DNA from: Nostoc sp. GT001
GTDB lineage: Bacteria; Cyanobacteriota; Cyanobacteriia; Cyanobacteriales; Nostocaceae
Assembly (NCBI RefSeq): GCF_030382115.1
Contig: NZ_JAUDRJ010000003.1
Coordinates: 7,068,166-7,106,142 of the forward strand
Reading direction: 5' to 3'
Length of the DNA stretch: 37,977 nucleotides
Part shown: positions 1-6,852 of the stretch, one piece after another
Layout: the number at the start of each line of letters is the position of its first letter
Position numbering within the stretch: the first letter of the stretch is position 1
Program-made: the position numbers and the translations under genes
The notes under the pieces: generated by a model
Database searches by the model: none
What the model was told of the DNA's origin: nothing
Seen by the model: the letters and a program-made list of their open reading frames with translations, nothing else

Positions 1-18
1 GACAGTATTCATCCAGCC

Positions 19-675
19 CTAAGACTCAGAATTATTAATGGTGCGGCTATTACAAACATTCATCGCCTTTTCTACTCCCTGTTTGAGACTTAGTTCAATA
101 CACTCAACTACGAACTGAAGTACAAGAGACATCTGCTGATTTTCGGCAGCGGAAAATCGCCCCAGCACATGAGAAATAGTACCAGAATCATCCTTATTAG
201 CTGCATCTTTGGGTTTACCAATACCGATTCGCAAACGGGGAAAGTTTTGGGTATTAAGATGTGCGATCGCACTTTTCATCCCGTTATGTCCCCCAGCCGA
301 ACCAGATAAACGCAAACGAGTTTTTCCCAAGGGCAAATCCATATCGTCATAAATTACCAACACTGACTCAGGCGGCAATTTATACCAACTTGTCACCGCT
401 TGTATTGCTTGTCCTGAGCGATTCATATAAGTTAACGGTTTCAACAAGCGAATCTTACCTCCACCTGAGGCCATACCCTCGCCATACTCACCCTGAAACT
501 TGCGGTTTTCTGTTAAGGAAATGCGCCAAGAACGAGAGAGAGTTTCTAAAGCAGCAAAACCGATATTATGGCGTGTTTGGTCGTACTTAGCTTCTGGATT
601 CCCTAATCCGACGATTAGTTGGGGAATTACCAAAGCTGGTTGCGTAACAGCTTCTGTCATTTTGCCTACAGTCAA
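19..675 (-). CDS. pth: peptidyl-tRNA hydrolase
   Basis: Releases tRNA from peptidyl-tRNA that drops off ribosomes; cytosolic and essential in most bacteria. The 218-residue product shows the family signature throughout: GLGNPE with the substrate-binding Asn at 26, TRHNIGF with the catalytic His at 36, TYMNRSG with Asn85, YDDMDLP with the His-activating Asp at 110, GSAGGHNG at 125-132 and RLRIGIGKP at 148-155. The family is usually about 190-200 residues; the excess lies at the N-terminus, and a second Met at residue 6 is an equally plausible start (660). It lies downstream of tatA on the same strand, but a 225-bp repeat-filled gap separates them, so co-transcription is possible but not shown. 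The identification is certain; only the exact start is open. Confidence 0.96.
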   Translation of the reverse strand: MTVGKMTEAVTQPALVIPQLIVGLGNPEAKYDQTRHNIGFAALETLSRSWRISLTENRKFQGEYGEGMASGGGKIRLLKPLTYMNRSGQAIQAVTSWYKLPPESVLVIYDDMDLPLGKTRLRLSGSAGGHNGMKSAIAHLNTQNFPRLRIGIGKPKDAANKDDSGTISHVLGRFSAAENQQMSLVLQFVVECIELSLKQGVEKAMNVCNSRTINNSES

Positions 676-693
676 TTGATATGCAGCACTCTT

Positions 694-904
694 CTAGTAG
701 TCTGTCCCAAAAGTTTTGAGAGGTTAGTGGTGTTCAGATCCCCGACTTCTTAGAGAAGTCGGGGATCTAGCAGCCCCTCAAAATCAATGGGACAGACCAC
801 TAGTACAATGTCTAAGCTAGTAATGAAGGGTTTGTAGTAAGTAAGACTTTAGTGCTTAGAAAATAAGGACTAAAGTCCTTACTAAGAACTTGACAGACTA
901 CTAG
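694..904. repeat. MITE-like compound inverted-repeat element between pth and tatA
   Basis: The 15-bp end ctagtagtctgtccc (694-708) recurs inverted, with one mismatch, at 789-803, enclosing a 110-bp unit. Its centre is a perfect 15-bp inverted repeat (736-750 and 754-768) with a 3-nt loop. A second inverted copy of the first 13 bases lies at 892-904, so an outer pair spans 211 bp and includes another hairpin (834-891). The outer right end overlaps the last codon and stop of tatA. No ORF is present, so any movement would need a transposase in trans. The structure is seen directly; the MITE interpretation is inference. Confidence 0.7.
834..891. repeat. dispersed hairpin repeat, copy 1 (gtagtaag...cttactac family)
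   Basis: An imperfect inverted repeat built on 'gacttta' and 'taaagtcctta' arms. The same motif recurs at 13578-13624 and, in perfect form, at 21042-21091. It sits just beyond the tatA stop on the minus strand and could act as a transcription terminator there, though no strong T-tract follows. Confidence 0.55.
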
Positions 905-1173
905 CTAGGTTGGGAAGAACTAGCGGTATCCTGCTCAGATTTCGCAGGGTGGATTTGCTTGGGTTCCAATTCAGCAGTAGTCTTGACAACTTCTTCTAAC
1001 TGTTCTGCTTCTTTTTGAAACTCGTTTTGAAACTCCTTAGAAGCTTCTTGGAAACTACGAATTGTTTTGCCCACACTCCGACCGATCTCTGGTAGCTTTT
1101 TTGGGCCAAAGATTAACAGCGCTACCACCATAATTACAGCCATTTCTGGCAGACCGATACCAAATATATTCAT
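901..1173 (-). CDS. tatA: Sec-independent protein translocase subunit TatA/TatE
   Basis: Pore-forming subunit of the twin-arginine translocon, which exports folded proteins across the thylakoid or plasma membrane. The 90-residue product begins MNIFGIGLPEM, has one transmembrane helix (about residues 4-21), the diagnostic FGPKKLPE hinge (about 22-29), an amphipathic helix and a charged Glu/Lys/Gln-rich tail, matching TatA/E rather than TatB. The reading frame is open for 14 further codons upstream, but ATG at 1173 is preceded by an AGGAGA ribosome-binding site at good spacing and begins exactly at the conserved N-terminus, so it is preferred. The stop codon lies in the end of a repeat element. 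pth follows on the same strand. Confidence 0.94.
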   Translation of the reverse strand: MNIFGIGLPEMAVIMVVALLIFGPKKLPEIGRSVGKTIRSFQEASKEFQNEFQKEAEQLEEVVKTTAELEPKQIHPAKSEQDTASSSQPS

Positions 1174-1307
1174 TTTTTGTCTCCTGTAAACTATAGAACT
1201 ACTACAGAAACTCACATATTATTATGTAGTCTACTCAATAATCGCCTATCATAGAAAGCGATGCCTGCGGCGAGCTACGCTAACGCCCCACCAGCGAGTG
1301 ATGCCTT

Positions 1308-1869
1308 ATGTCTCTGACAATCAAAGACTTAGAACAATTACAATCACAGAATCCTGATTGGCGAATGGAGCTAGTAGAGGGAAACATCATCGTTATGGGA
1401 GCCATCCGATTATCAGTCAGACGAAATTGGTTCTCGTCTGCTGAAATTTTTGAATATATGGGTCATGCCTCGCAAACTGGGACGTGTTACTGGTTCTAGT
1501 GCTGGTTTTATCTTGCCCAGTATTGAAACAAATGAAACTGGAGGCGACCCAGAAAAAAGAAACCTACGCGCTCCAGATGTTTCTTTTGTTCGAGCAGAAC
1601 GACTCAAGAAGACTCAGCGTGACTTTGTGCAGTTAGTACCCGATCTCATGGTTGAGGTCAAATCGAAAAGTGATCGCCTCAAACCACTCCAAGAAAAGAT
1701 TAAACTATTCCTATAACTAGGATCTACAGTGGGTATTCTCATTGACCCTGATAAACTTTTAGTAACAGTTTATCGCTCTAACCTTGAACCAGTAGTTTTA
1801 AAAGATAACGACAAACTGACAATACCAGAATTACTTCAAGGTTGGGAATTAACAATAAAAGAACTGTAG
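1308..1869 (+). pseudogene. broken Uma2-family (DUF820) nuclease-like gene
   Basis: Read across two lesions, this is a complete protein of about 187 residues of the Uma2 family, a PD-(D/E)XK nuclease-fold family expanded in cyanobacteria with unsettled function. The first frame gives DWRMELVEGNIIVM and then shifts at the GGG run 1397-1399. Continuing in the other frame gives PSDYQSDEIG, PRKLGRVTGSSAGF, the family PDVSF motif and the VEVKS core (Glu-Lys of the nuclease motif). A TAA at 1714-1716 then replaces what is probably GAA (KLFLELGS expected); after it the frame continues through GILIDPDKLLVTVYRS to a natural TAG at 1869. One extra G and one G-to-T change explain both lesions, so decay is recent. 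Confidence 0.85.
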
Positions 1870-1888
1870 CCACCTGAGTTTGAGTAAA

Positions 1889-2152
1889 TTAAGTACTTAA
1901 TAACATCAAATTGAAGTCAAGCACCATTCGTGTTTGATAGCGCAAAATGTCCAGTTGAGTATTGAGAGATTCTAGTTGAATAAGTTTATCTTTAGCATAT
2001 TTGGCTTGAATTAATCCCTCAAATAAATCGTACAGTTGATTGATTATCCTGCCGCCTAAAGTAAACTTATGAATTTTCGGCAATTTCTCAACAATTAAAA
2101 CGTACCACTCAATACAATCATAAGTCTTTTGGATGACCGATAATTATTTCAT
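1889..2152 (-). pseudogene. avd: remnant of a DGR accessory variability determinant (bAvd, four-helix bundle)
   Basis: bAvd binds the reverse transcriptase of diversity-generating retroelements and is needed for mutagenic retrohoming. The readable part runs SVIQKTYDCIEWY, then KLPKIHKFTLGGRI, then AKYAKDKLIQLESLNTQLDILRYQTR, typical of cyanobacterial DGR-associated Avd. The natural ATG is at 2150-2152, but its third codon is TAA (2144-2146) where GAA would give the expected MKELSVIQ. A TTG at 2083 opens a 64-codon frame lacking the first helix. The C-terminus also stops early (LLST, stop at 1889), missing about the last 30-40 residues, right where the Uma2 pseudogene ends. It follows the variable protein by 109 bp, the normal DGR order. 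Family assignment is from remembered sequence patterns. Confidence 0.75.
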
Positions 2153-2261
2153 TGAAATTAAAAAATCTTAATATTTATGCCAAAAAATTCGAGTCGCCAT
2201 GATGCGACAAAAAAGGAAAAAAGAACAAGAGCAAAGGGCGAAAGAGGAAAAGTATAAAGGG

Positions 2262-5200
2262 CTACTGAAGAATCCTCCCAACAGCACACACAACACGAAA
2301 ACTAAAAATGTTGCTGTGGAAGCCAAGGAAGAAGATGAGGTTGCGAGACGCGGAACGGCAGTAATTAGGATTGTCGAACCAGGAACCGCCGCGCAGTATG
2401 GCTCTTCCTATTTTTTGAGAAAGTTTATTATTATCATCAAACCAAGCACTGCCATCTGTTGGTGCACCTTCATAGTTATCGTGCCAATCGTCAAGACACC
2501 ATTCCCATACCTGACCGTGCATATCGTATAACCCAAAAGCGTTAGCTACTTCAAAACTGCCCACTTCTGTTGTTTGTCCTCGATATGTTCCTTTCACACC
2601 AGCACGGTAAGTATAGTTAGCATCGTAGTTAGCCAACTCTGATGTAGTTGTTTCGCCAAAATGGAATGGAGTCGTAGTTCCGGCTCTACAGGCATATTCC
2701 CATTCTGCTTCACTGGGAAGACGGTAGCTTTTGCCTGTGTATTGAGAGAGGCGATCGCAAAATTCCACCGCTTCAAACCAAGATACTCTCTCAACTGGTC
2801 GATTTTCTCCTTTAAAATAGGATGGGTTAGGTTTCAGTTCGCGGTTTACTTGCGGGAGAGATGTGACTGCTTGCCATTGTGCTTGGGTGACTGGGTACTT
2901 GCCCATAAAAAAGGGTTGAACCTTTACTTCATGTTGAGGTTTTTCAAAGCTATCTCCTTCCCCTTGGGGTGAACCCATCATGAATGTACCACCAGGGATG
3001 GCAACCATATCGAGGGTGATGTCCAGTATGCCACTGAGAGAGGGGCTTTGTAGAGTTTCGGTGAAGTATTGGGCAAGTTTTGTTTCTCGTTCGATGATTT
3101 CGCCGCGATGGTTGACGGTGATGCTTTCAAACTCAAAGGACTCTAGATCGTCACTTTCTCGTCCCAAAGATTGAACATCTTTAAATACTTCTCTAGAAGA
3201 AAAAGTAGCGATCGCATTTCTTACTAAGTCTTCTCCCACTCGATCCTGATTTCTTTGGGCTGCCTCTATTGCCAAATCCAATCTAACCAAAGGGTCTTGA
3301 TTCGCTTCAATCCAACGCCAATAAGGACTTAATGAAGCTGTTATCCTCGCACTGCGACAGATTTTATCTAAACTCATTTCATGCTCATAACCCCATTCAA
3401 GAAACAAGATTAAGTTTGAGTTTTCTTCCAGAAGCAACTCCTGCCCTTTCTTCTCATCTCTATTGCCAAAATGCTTGAGAACTGTGTCACACAAATTACT
3501 ATAATAAAAATCTAAAACTTGAGGAGCAAGATAGTCAATTCCTCTACCTTTCTGCAATTTACTTTGTGCATAAGTACGGGCAGGTTCGGGTAAAGTTACT
3601 CTCCAATCAGATGCACTAAGAGACTTTTCTGCCATAGAAAACTTGAGCAATTCCATTAAAGCCTTATTTCCACTTCTGCCCCGAATAGCCATAGCTAAAT
3701 CCCGACTCAACCCACTAGGAAAAAAAGCCAATAAAGGAAATATATCTTGTCCTTCTACCGATAACATTTCAAAGGAGCGCTCTAAAGTTATCCGCAGACT
3801 TCTGTCTTTTCTTTGTTCAGGAGAATAATCGTCAAGAATTTCTAATGGTTCAATGTCCAAATCTTCACACAGCATCTTGAGAGTACATTGAGTTTCTGCC
3901 ATATAAGATGCTGCTAGTTTAATGGGTAAGGGATAGCCATCAAGAAACTTTACTAAAAGATTAAAATCTGACACCAAATCATCATTATCTCCCCATTCTG
4001 CTTCTAATGGTGCATATTTTTTAAATATCTGTCTCGTTTCTGAAGCTCCCATGCTGTAAACTTCTTGTTGACGGCAATCAATATCCCTTACTAAAGAATC
4101 ACGACAAGTTAACAACAGTCTTAAATTAGGACACTGTTCTAAAAGCGAGTTCAAAAGTTTAATTAGTTCATTGGATTCTTTCTCAATCAATTTATCCAAA
4201 TCATCGAGAATCAAAAACAATCGACTATTCCTTAACTCTTTCTCTAAAGCAAAACTCCTTAATTCCAGACTCTGTGTAACTTTGATAATTAGCGTTCCTA
4301 CAGAATCAGTATCGCGCAAACTAATAAACCAAACTCCATCCTTATAGCGATCGCGCTCATGTAACCACTGAGCAACGGCATAAGCTAAGGCAGTTTTACC
4401 TATTCCTCCCATACCATGAAGAGCAATACAACGATTATCCGACTCTACTAGTTCTTTAATTACCTGATGTATTTCTTGCCTGCGTCCGACAAAATTTGGA
4501 TCTTTACGGGGAATATTAGTATTTGACCACTGAGGATAGATAACTTGGTGAGAATCGGCTGGTTCGATAATCAGCGATTGATTATGGTCAGTTTGGGGTA
4601 GCAATCGAAATTTGAAGGCTTCATCAAAATTAACTCCTTGCCTAAAAGTCTGAGAGTTAAACAGTTTTATTAATTTATCATCAAGTTTAACTGCATTACG
4701 ACTCAATAAAAAACTATTTGCAACTGAATTCTGATTGAATAATGCCTGATAAAGTCGTCGAGAAAAACATCGAGCTGCAATATCTAAAATTTTATCTTCA
4801 GCATTAACCGCAATTACATGAGACACTCCTGCTTTTACAAAAGCTTGAGCTAACTTTTCGGAATGACAGGCATTCAATAATGCTAATTGACAGGGTGGTT
4901 GCTTTTGGTTGGATAGGGCGATCGCGAGTTCTTCTTCACTAAAAGAACGAGTAATTCCCACTTCATCTTCTAACACCAAAGCTGTATTATCCCGATCTCT
5001 CATTCCATGACCAATAAAATGAATAATCAGTGGTTTGACACGATGAGACAACACATCTTGTAGAGTCTGTGAGGTGGCTACTTTAACCACTATTTCTACT
5101 GCTATAGGGTGAGATATATCCTCTAACACCAAAGCAATAGCATCAATTTCTTCCTGAATCGATAAATTCTCTACCGCCAATAATTCTTCAGTCAGCAGAG

Positions 5201-5309
5201 GGGCTGAAAACAAGATCAGAATTTGATTACTGAACGAATTATCTTGTTTAGTAAATTTTTCTACCCCTGGACTAAGGGGAACTTTTTCAGCTACTTTCGA
5301 GACAGCCAT
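2262..5309 (-). CDS. CHAT protease - NB-ARC NTPase - FGE-sulfatase variable protein (DGR target)
   Basis: A 1015-residue modular protein. Residues about 25-235 form a CHAT (caspase-like) protease with the His-Gly pair at 101-102 (IHFIGHG) and catalytic Cys148 (LLNACHS). Residues about 270-520 form an NB-ARC STAND NTPase: Walker A GMGGIGKT with Lys305, Walker B LFLILDD (Asp369-Asp370) and a GYPLPIKL motif near 458. A helical region with a winged-helix-like part follows (about 520-720). Residues 757-1011 are an FGE-sulfatase domain (VAIPGGTFMMGS, RLPSEAEWEYACRAG, HGQVWEWC, LRGGSW, FRVVCA), the C-type-lectin-like fold used by DGR variable proteins. Its final segment is the presumed variable region. 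The likely role is a self/non-self or stress sensor in which the NTPase oligomerises and activates the protease; that is inference from related STAND systems. It overlaps the upstream small ORF by 19 bp. Confidence 0.9.
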   Translation of the reverse strand: MAVSKVAEKVPLSPGVEKFTKQDNSFSNQILILFSAPLLTEELLAVENLSIQEEIDAIALVLEDISHPIAVEIVVKVATSQTLQDVLSHRVKPLIIHFIGHGMRDRDNTALVLEDEVGITRSFSEEELAIALSNQKQPPCQLALLNACHSEKLAQAFVKAGVSHVIAVNAEDKILDIAARCFSRRLYQALFNQNSVANSFLLSRNAVKLDDKLIKLFNSQTFRQGVNFDEAFKFRLLPQTDHNQSLIIEPADSHQVIYPQWSNTNIPRKDPNFVGRRQEIHQVIKELVESDNRCIALHGMGGIGKTALAYAVAQWLHERDRYKDGVWFISLRDTDSVGTLIIKVTQSLELRSFALEKELRNSRLFLILDDLDKLIEKESNELIKLLNSLLEQCPNLRLLLTCRDSLVRDIDCRQQEVYSMGASETRQIFKKYAPLEAEWGDNDDLVSDFNLLVKFLDGYPLPIKLAASYMAETQCTLKMLCEDLDIEPLEILDDYSPEQRKDRSLRITLERSFEMLSVEGQDIFPLLAFFPSGLSRDLAMAIRGRSGNKALMELLKFSMAEKSLSASDWRVTLPEPARTYAQSKLQKGRGIDYLAPQVLDFYYSNLCDTVLKHFGNRDEKKGQELLLEENSNLILFLEWGYEHEMSLDKICRSARITASLSPYWRWIEANQDPLVRLDLAIEAAQRNQDRVGEDLVRNAIATFSSREVFKDVQSLGRESDDLESFEFESITVNHRGEIIERETKLAQYFTETLQSPSLSGILDITLDMVAIPGGTFMMGSPQGEGDSFEKPQHEVKVQPFFMGKYPVTQAQWQAVTSLPQVNRELKPNPSYFKGENRPVERVSWFEAVEFCDRLSQYTGKSYRLPSEAEWEYACRAGTTTPFHFGETTTSELANYDANYTYRAGVKGTYRGQTTEVGSFEVANAFGLYDMHGQVWEWCLDDWHDNYEGAPTDGSAWFDDNNKLSQKIGRAILRGGSWFDNPNYCRSASRNLIFFLGFHSNIFSFRVVCAVGRILQ
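2265..2392 (-). other. probable DGR variable region (VR)
   Basis: This covers the last 43 or so codons of the FGE-domain protein. After the fixed GGSW, codons at the exposed positions are nearly all NNC or NNT, for example aac ctc atc ttc ttc ctt at residues 990-995. That is the footprint expected when AAC/AAT codons of a template are randomised at adenines. Fixed elements (CRSA, SFRVVC) and a final GGGAGG-containing stretch resembling an initiation-of-mutagenic-homology segment bracket them. The residues created (F, L, I, F, F, L) are unusually hydrophobic where unmutated relatives are Asn-rich. No template repeat is present in the window to confirm this. Confidence 0.72.
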
Positions 5310-5644
5310 TCTTCTATTTCTTCATCAGTAGCGGTGCTTAAATCAAGAGAGGGACGAACTGGGTGTTCTAACGTGCCTTTTGGTTCTATCCCTTTTTCTC
5401 GCAATTTTCGCCGCCAATTATTGATCGCCTTAGCGACTTTGATACTGTACTCTATCAAATTGGCTGTTGCTGCTATCCCTCCAACTACTGTAGCTACAAA
5501 AACTATGTCATCTGCACCTAATATTCGACTTGGTGACTTTTGCACATTGATTGAACTCATCCCCAGCAATGTTTCTAAAGACTCTATTTCATTTGAGGGC
5601 AGTTGGGATGAAATCACTATGCTACAGAGAGGAATTTCGCTCAT
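5291..5644 (-). CDS. small protein translationally coupled to the CHAT/NB-ARC gene
   Basis: A 117-residue protein of no family I can name with certainty. The N-terminal half is mixed; residues about 43-62 (ADDIVFVATVVGGIAATANL) form a Gly/Ala-rich hydrophobic stretch that could be a membrane helix or the core of a helical hairpin. A basic segment (NNWRRKLREKG) and an acidic tail (DEEIEEWLSRK) follow. Its last codons overlap the start of the CHAT/NB-ARC gene by 19 bp (5291-5309), so the two are surely co-transcribed and probably translationally coupled. It resembles in size and position the small constant components that accompany STAND/CHAT conflict proteins in multicellular bacteria; that match is inference. 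An AGAGG-type ribosome site precedes the ATG. Confidence 0.75.
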   Translation of the reverse strand: MSEIPLCSIVISSQLPSNEIESLETLLGMSSINVQKSPSRILGADDIVFVATVVGGIAATANLIEYSIKVAKAINNWRRKLREKGIEPKGTLEHPVRPSLDLSTATDEEIEEWLSRK

Positions 5645-5724
5645 TTACACCTCTAAAAGTTTTATTTTTTGATCAATATTTATAGTTCGTATTTAAAAGC
5701 TAGATTAACTTTTAATCCTGTTTG

Positions 5725-5741
5725 ACTAAGTAATACTTAGT
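5725..5741. promoter_or_regulatory. candidate operator palindrome upstream of the CHAT operon
   Basis: A perfect inverted repeat, actaagta-a-tacttagt, with 8-bp arms around one central base. It lies about 80-97 bp upstream of the first gene of the minus-strand CHAT operon, and a TATAAA-like -10 (minus strand, 5679-5684) lies between. A dimeric regulator could bind here. Position and symmetry are the only evidence. Confidence 0.25.
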
Positions 5742-5825
5742 GATATTGTAGTACGACATTTTTTCTTTTGGCAGATGTTTCGCTTTTATGACGCTTGTGT
5801 CACTCTAAGGAGAAAAAAATAAATA

Positions 5826-6011
5826 TAGGTTGGGTTTAACAAACGCGAACACCGTCCCGTAGGGAACTGAAACCCAACAAACTTTTGAGAATGTTGGGTT
5901 TCGTTCCTCAAACGCCACTTGCTTCTCCCAAGGGGAGACCCTGCGCGTAGCTTGCTTCCCCGAAGGGGTACAAATCGGGAAACCGCAAGGGCGCAGTGGC
6001 TCCCCAACCTA
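5826..6011. repeat. 'taggttggg' inverted-repeat intergenic element
   Basis: The left end taggttggg (5826-5834) is matched by its inverse at 6003-6011. The interior carries repeated gttgggttt/aaacccaac motifs and the cyanobacterial palindromes 'gcgtagcttgcttcc' and 'ccccgaagggg'. A 73-codon minus-strand frame across it is composed of these repeats and is not a gene. This element fills most of the gene-free stretch 5645-6115; the rest contains the CHAT operon promoter region and the psbH terminator. Confidence 0.65.
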
Positions 6012-6051
6012 CACCTGCTGAGTTATTGTTCAGTAGCAAATCGCAACTCAC

Positions 6052-6074
6052 AAAAAAACCCGGAAGAACCGGGT
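6052..6074 (-). terminator. rho-independent terminator of psbH
   Basis: On the minus strand a perfect 6-bp stem, acccgg/ccgggt, with a 5-nt loop (ttctt) is followed at once by a run of seven T residues. It lies 42 bp beyond the psbH stop, a textbook intrinsic terminator. Confidence 0.87.
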
Positions 6075-6115
6075 GAAACTTAACTTGTTATCCAAACTCG
6101 CTCGCTTTGTATGCG

Positions 6116-6319
6116 TTAGCGTCCTAAACTGCGCCAATCGACAAATACATCCTGAACCAACAGTGATTTATTGTAAAGTTGCAGAATAATCAGCAGAAAC
6201 ACGAAAAATAGTGCCATAAAAACAGCCATCACAGGGGTAGTACCCCAACCTGGAGCCACTTTACCATACTCAGAGTTAAGTGGTTTCAGGATATCTCCCA
6301 ACCTAGTCCTTTGTGCCAT
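6116..6319 (-). CDS. psbH: photosystem II reaction centre protein H
   Basis: A single-span thylakoid subunit of photosystem II that sits near CP47 and supports the QA/QB electron-acceptor side. The 67-residue product has the standard cyanobacterial size and sequence: [20 protein letters not shown], then VAPGWGTTP, one transmembrane helix (about 29-48) and the luminal tail [16 protein letters not shown]. It is divergent from psbN with an 85-bp shared promoter region and ends at a strong terminator. An AGGTG ribosome site precedes the ATG. Certain. Confidence 0.98.
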   Translation of the reverse strand: MAQRTRLGDILKPLNSEYGKVAPGWGTTPVMAVFMALFFVFLLIILQLYNKSLLVQDVFVDWRSLGR

Positions 6320-6404
6320 AGTTCACCTAAGATTACTTGCCAAAGCTTTTTTTAATCTTCTGTAATATTCTATAAGAATAGCACTCATCATCTATCTCTC
6401 AATT

Positions 6405-6536
6405 ATGGAACCCGCAATAGTTCTTAGCATTTCTATGGCTGCCGTGGTGGTTGCCATCACTGGAATTTCGATTTATACCTCCTTTGGCCCTCCTAGCAAG
6501 GAGTTGAACGATCCGTTTGATGACCACGAAGATTAA
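6405..6536 (+). CDS. psbN: photosystem II assembly protein PsbN
   Basis: A 43-residue single-span thylakoid protein needed for assembly of PSII reaction centres rather than being a stable PSII subunit. The translation starts MEPAIVLSISMAAVVV, has one helix (about 5-25), the conserved GISIYTSFGPPSKEL segment and the acidic end NDPFDDHED. Length and sequence match the cyanobacterial family exactly. It is divergent from psbH, the usual arrangement in cyanobacteria and chloroplasts. Confidence 0.97.
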   Translation: MEPAIVLSISMAAVVVAITGISIYTSFGPPSKELNDPFDDHED

Positions 6537-6852
6537 AATGAGTCATATCATGCTCGCAGCGTAAATTTTTGGTGCGATGTCTACGATGGGCTACGTCTAC
6601 GTAGATAAACATTGCTGTTGCTCGTCGGGGTTTCCTCCATGAGCGACTGGTGTGTGGGGTGCATTGGTGTCAACTTAAGCCGAAAACTATATCGGACAGG
6701 CGTTTTGCAAATCCCTCACGCCCTCATCCCCTAACCCCTTTTCCCAAGGGAGAAGGGGAATTGAATATTAATTACCCAGACATGATATTTGAAGTGCGTT
6801 ACGGCTTGAGCCGTAACGCACACTACTTTGGATGTTTTTTAATTGGAAATCT
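6537..6852. other. intergenic stretch psbN to tal, repeats only
   Basis: No credible gene. It contains a copy of the 'gctacgtctacgtag' palindromic repeat (6588-6604), a ccctaacccc/aaggggag-type repeat (6719-6760) and a strong hairpin at 6794-6821. The small plus-strand frame 6650-6856 is made of these repeats. Confidence 0.6.
6794..6821. repeat. 13-bp perfect palindrome downstream of tal
   Basis: gtgcgttacggct and its exact inverse are separated by 2 nt. It lies 32 bp past the tal stop, so it may end the tal transcript, but no T-run follows on the minus strand. The sequence looks like a dispersed Nostoc-type repeat. Terminator function is inference. Confidence 0.6.

Noticed and set aside
2193..2208. 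gtcgc/gcgac hairpin downstream of the variable region as the DGR target-recognition hairpin
   Set aside because: The stem is only 5 bp with a 6-nt loop and lies over 50 bp from the VR end, weaker and farther than typical DGR hairpins.
2199..2531. 110-codon plus-strand ORF opposite the variable region
   Set aside because: It is antisense to the FGE domain, and its product is low-complexity at the start with no recognisable motif; a shadow of the real gene.
5786..6007. 73-codon minus-strand ORF
   Set aside because: It lies wholly within the taggttggg repeat element; the translation reflects repeat motifs.
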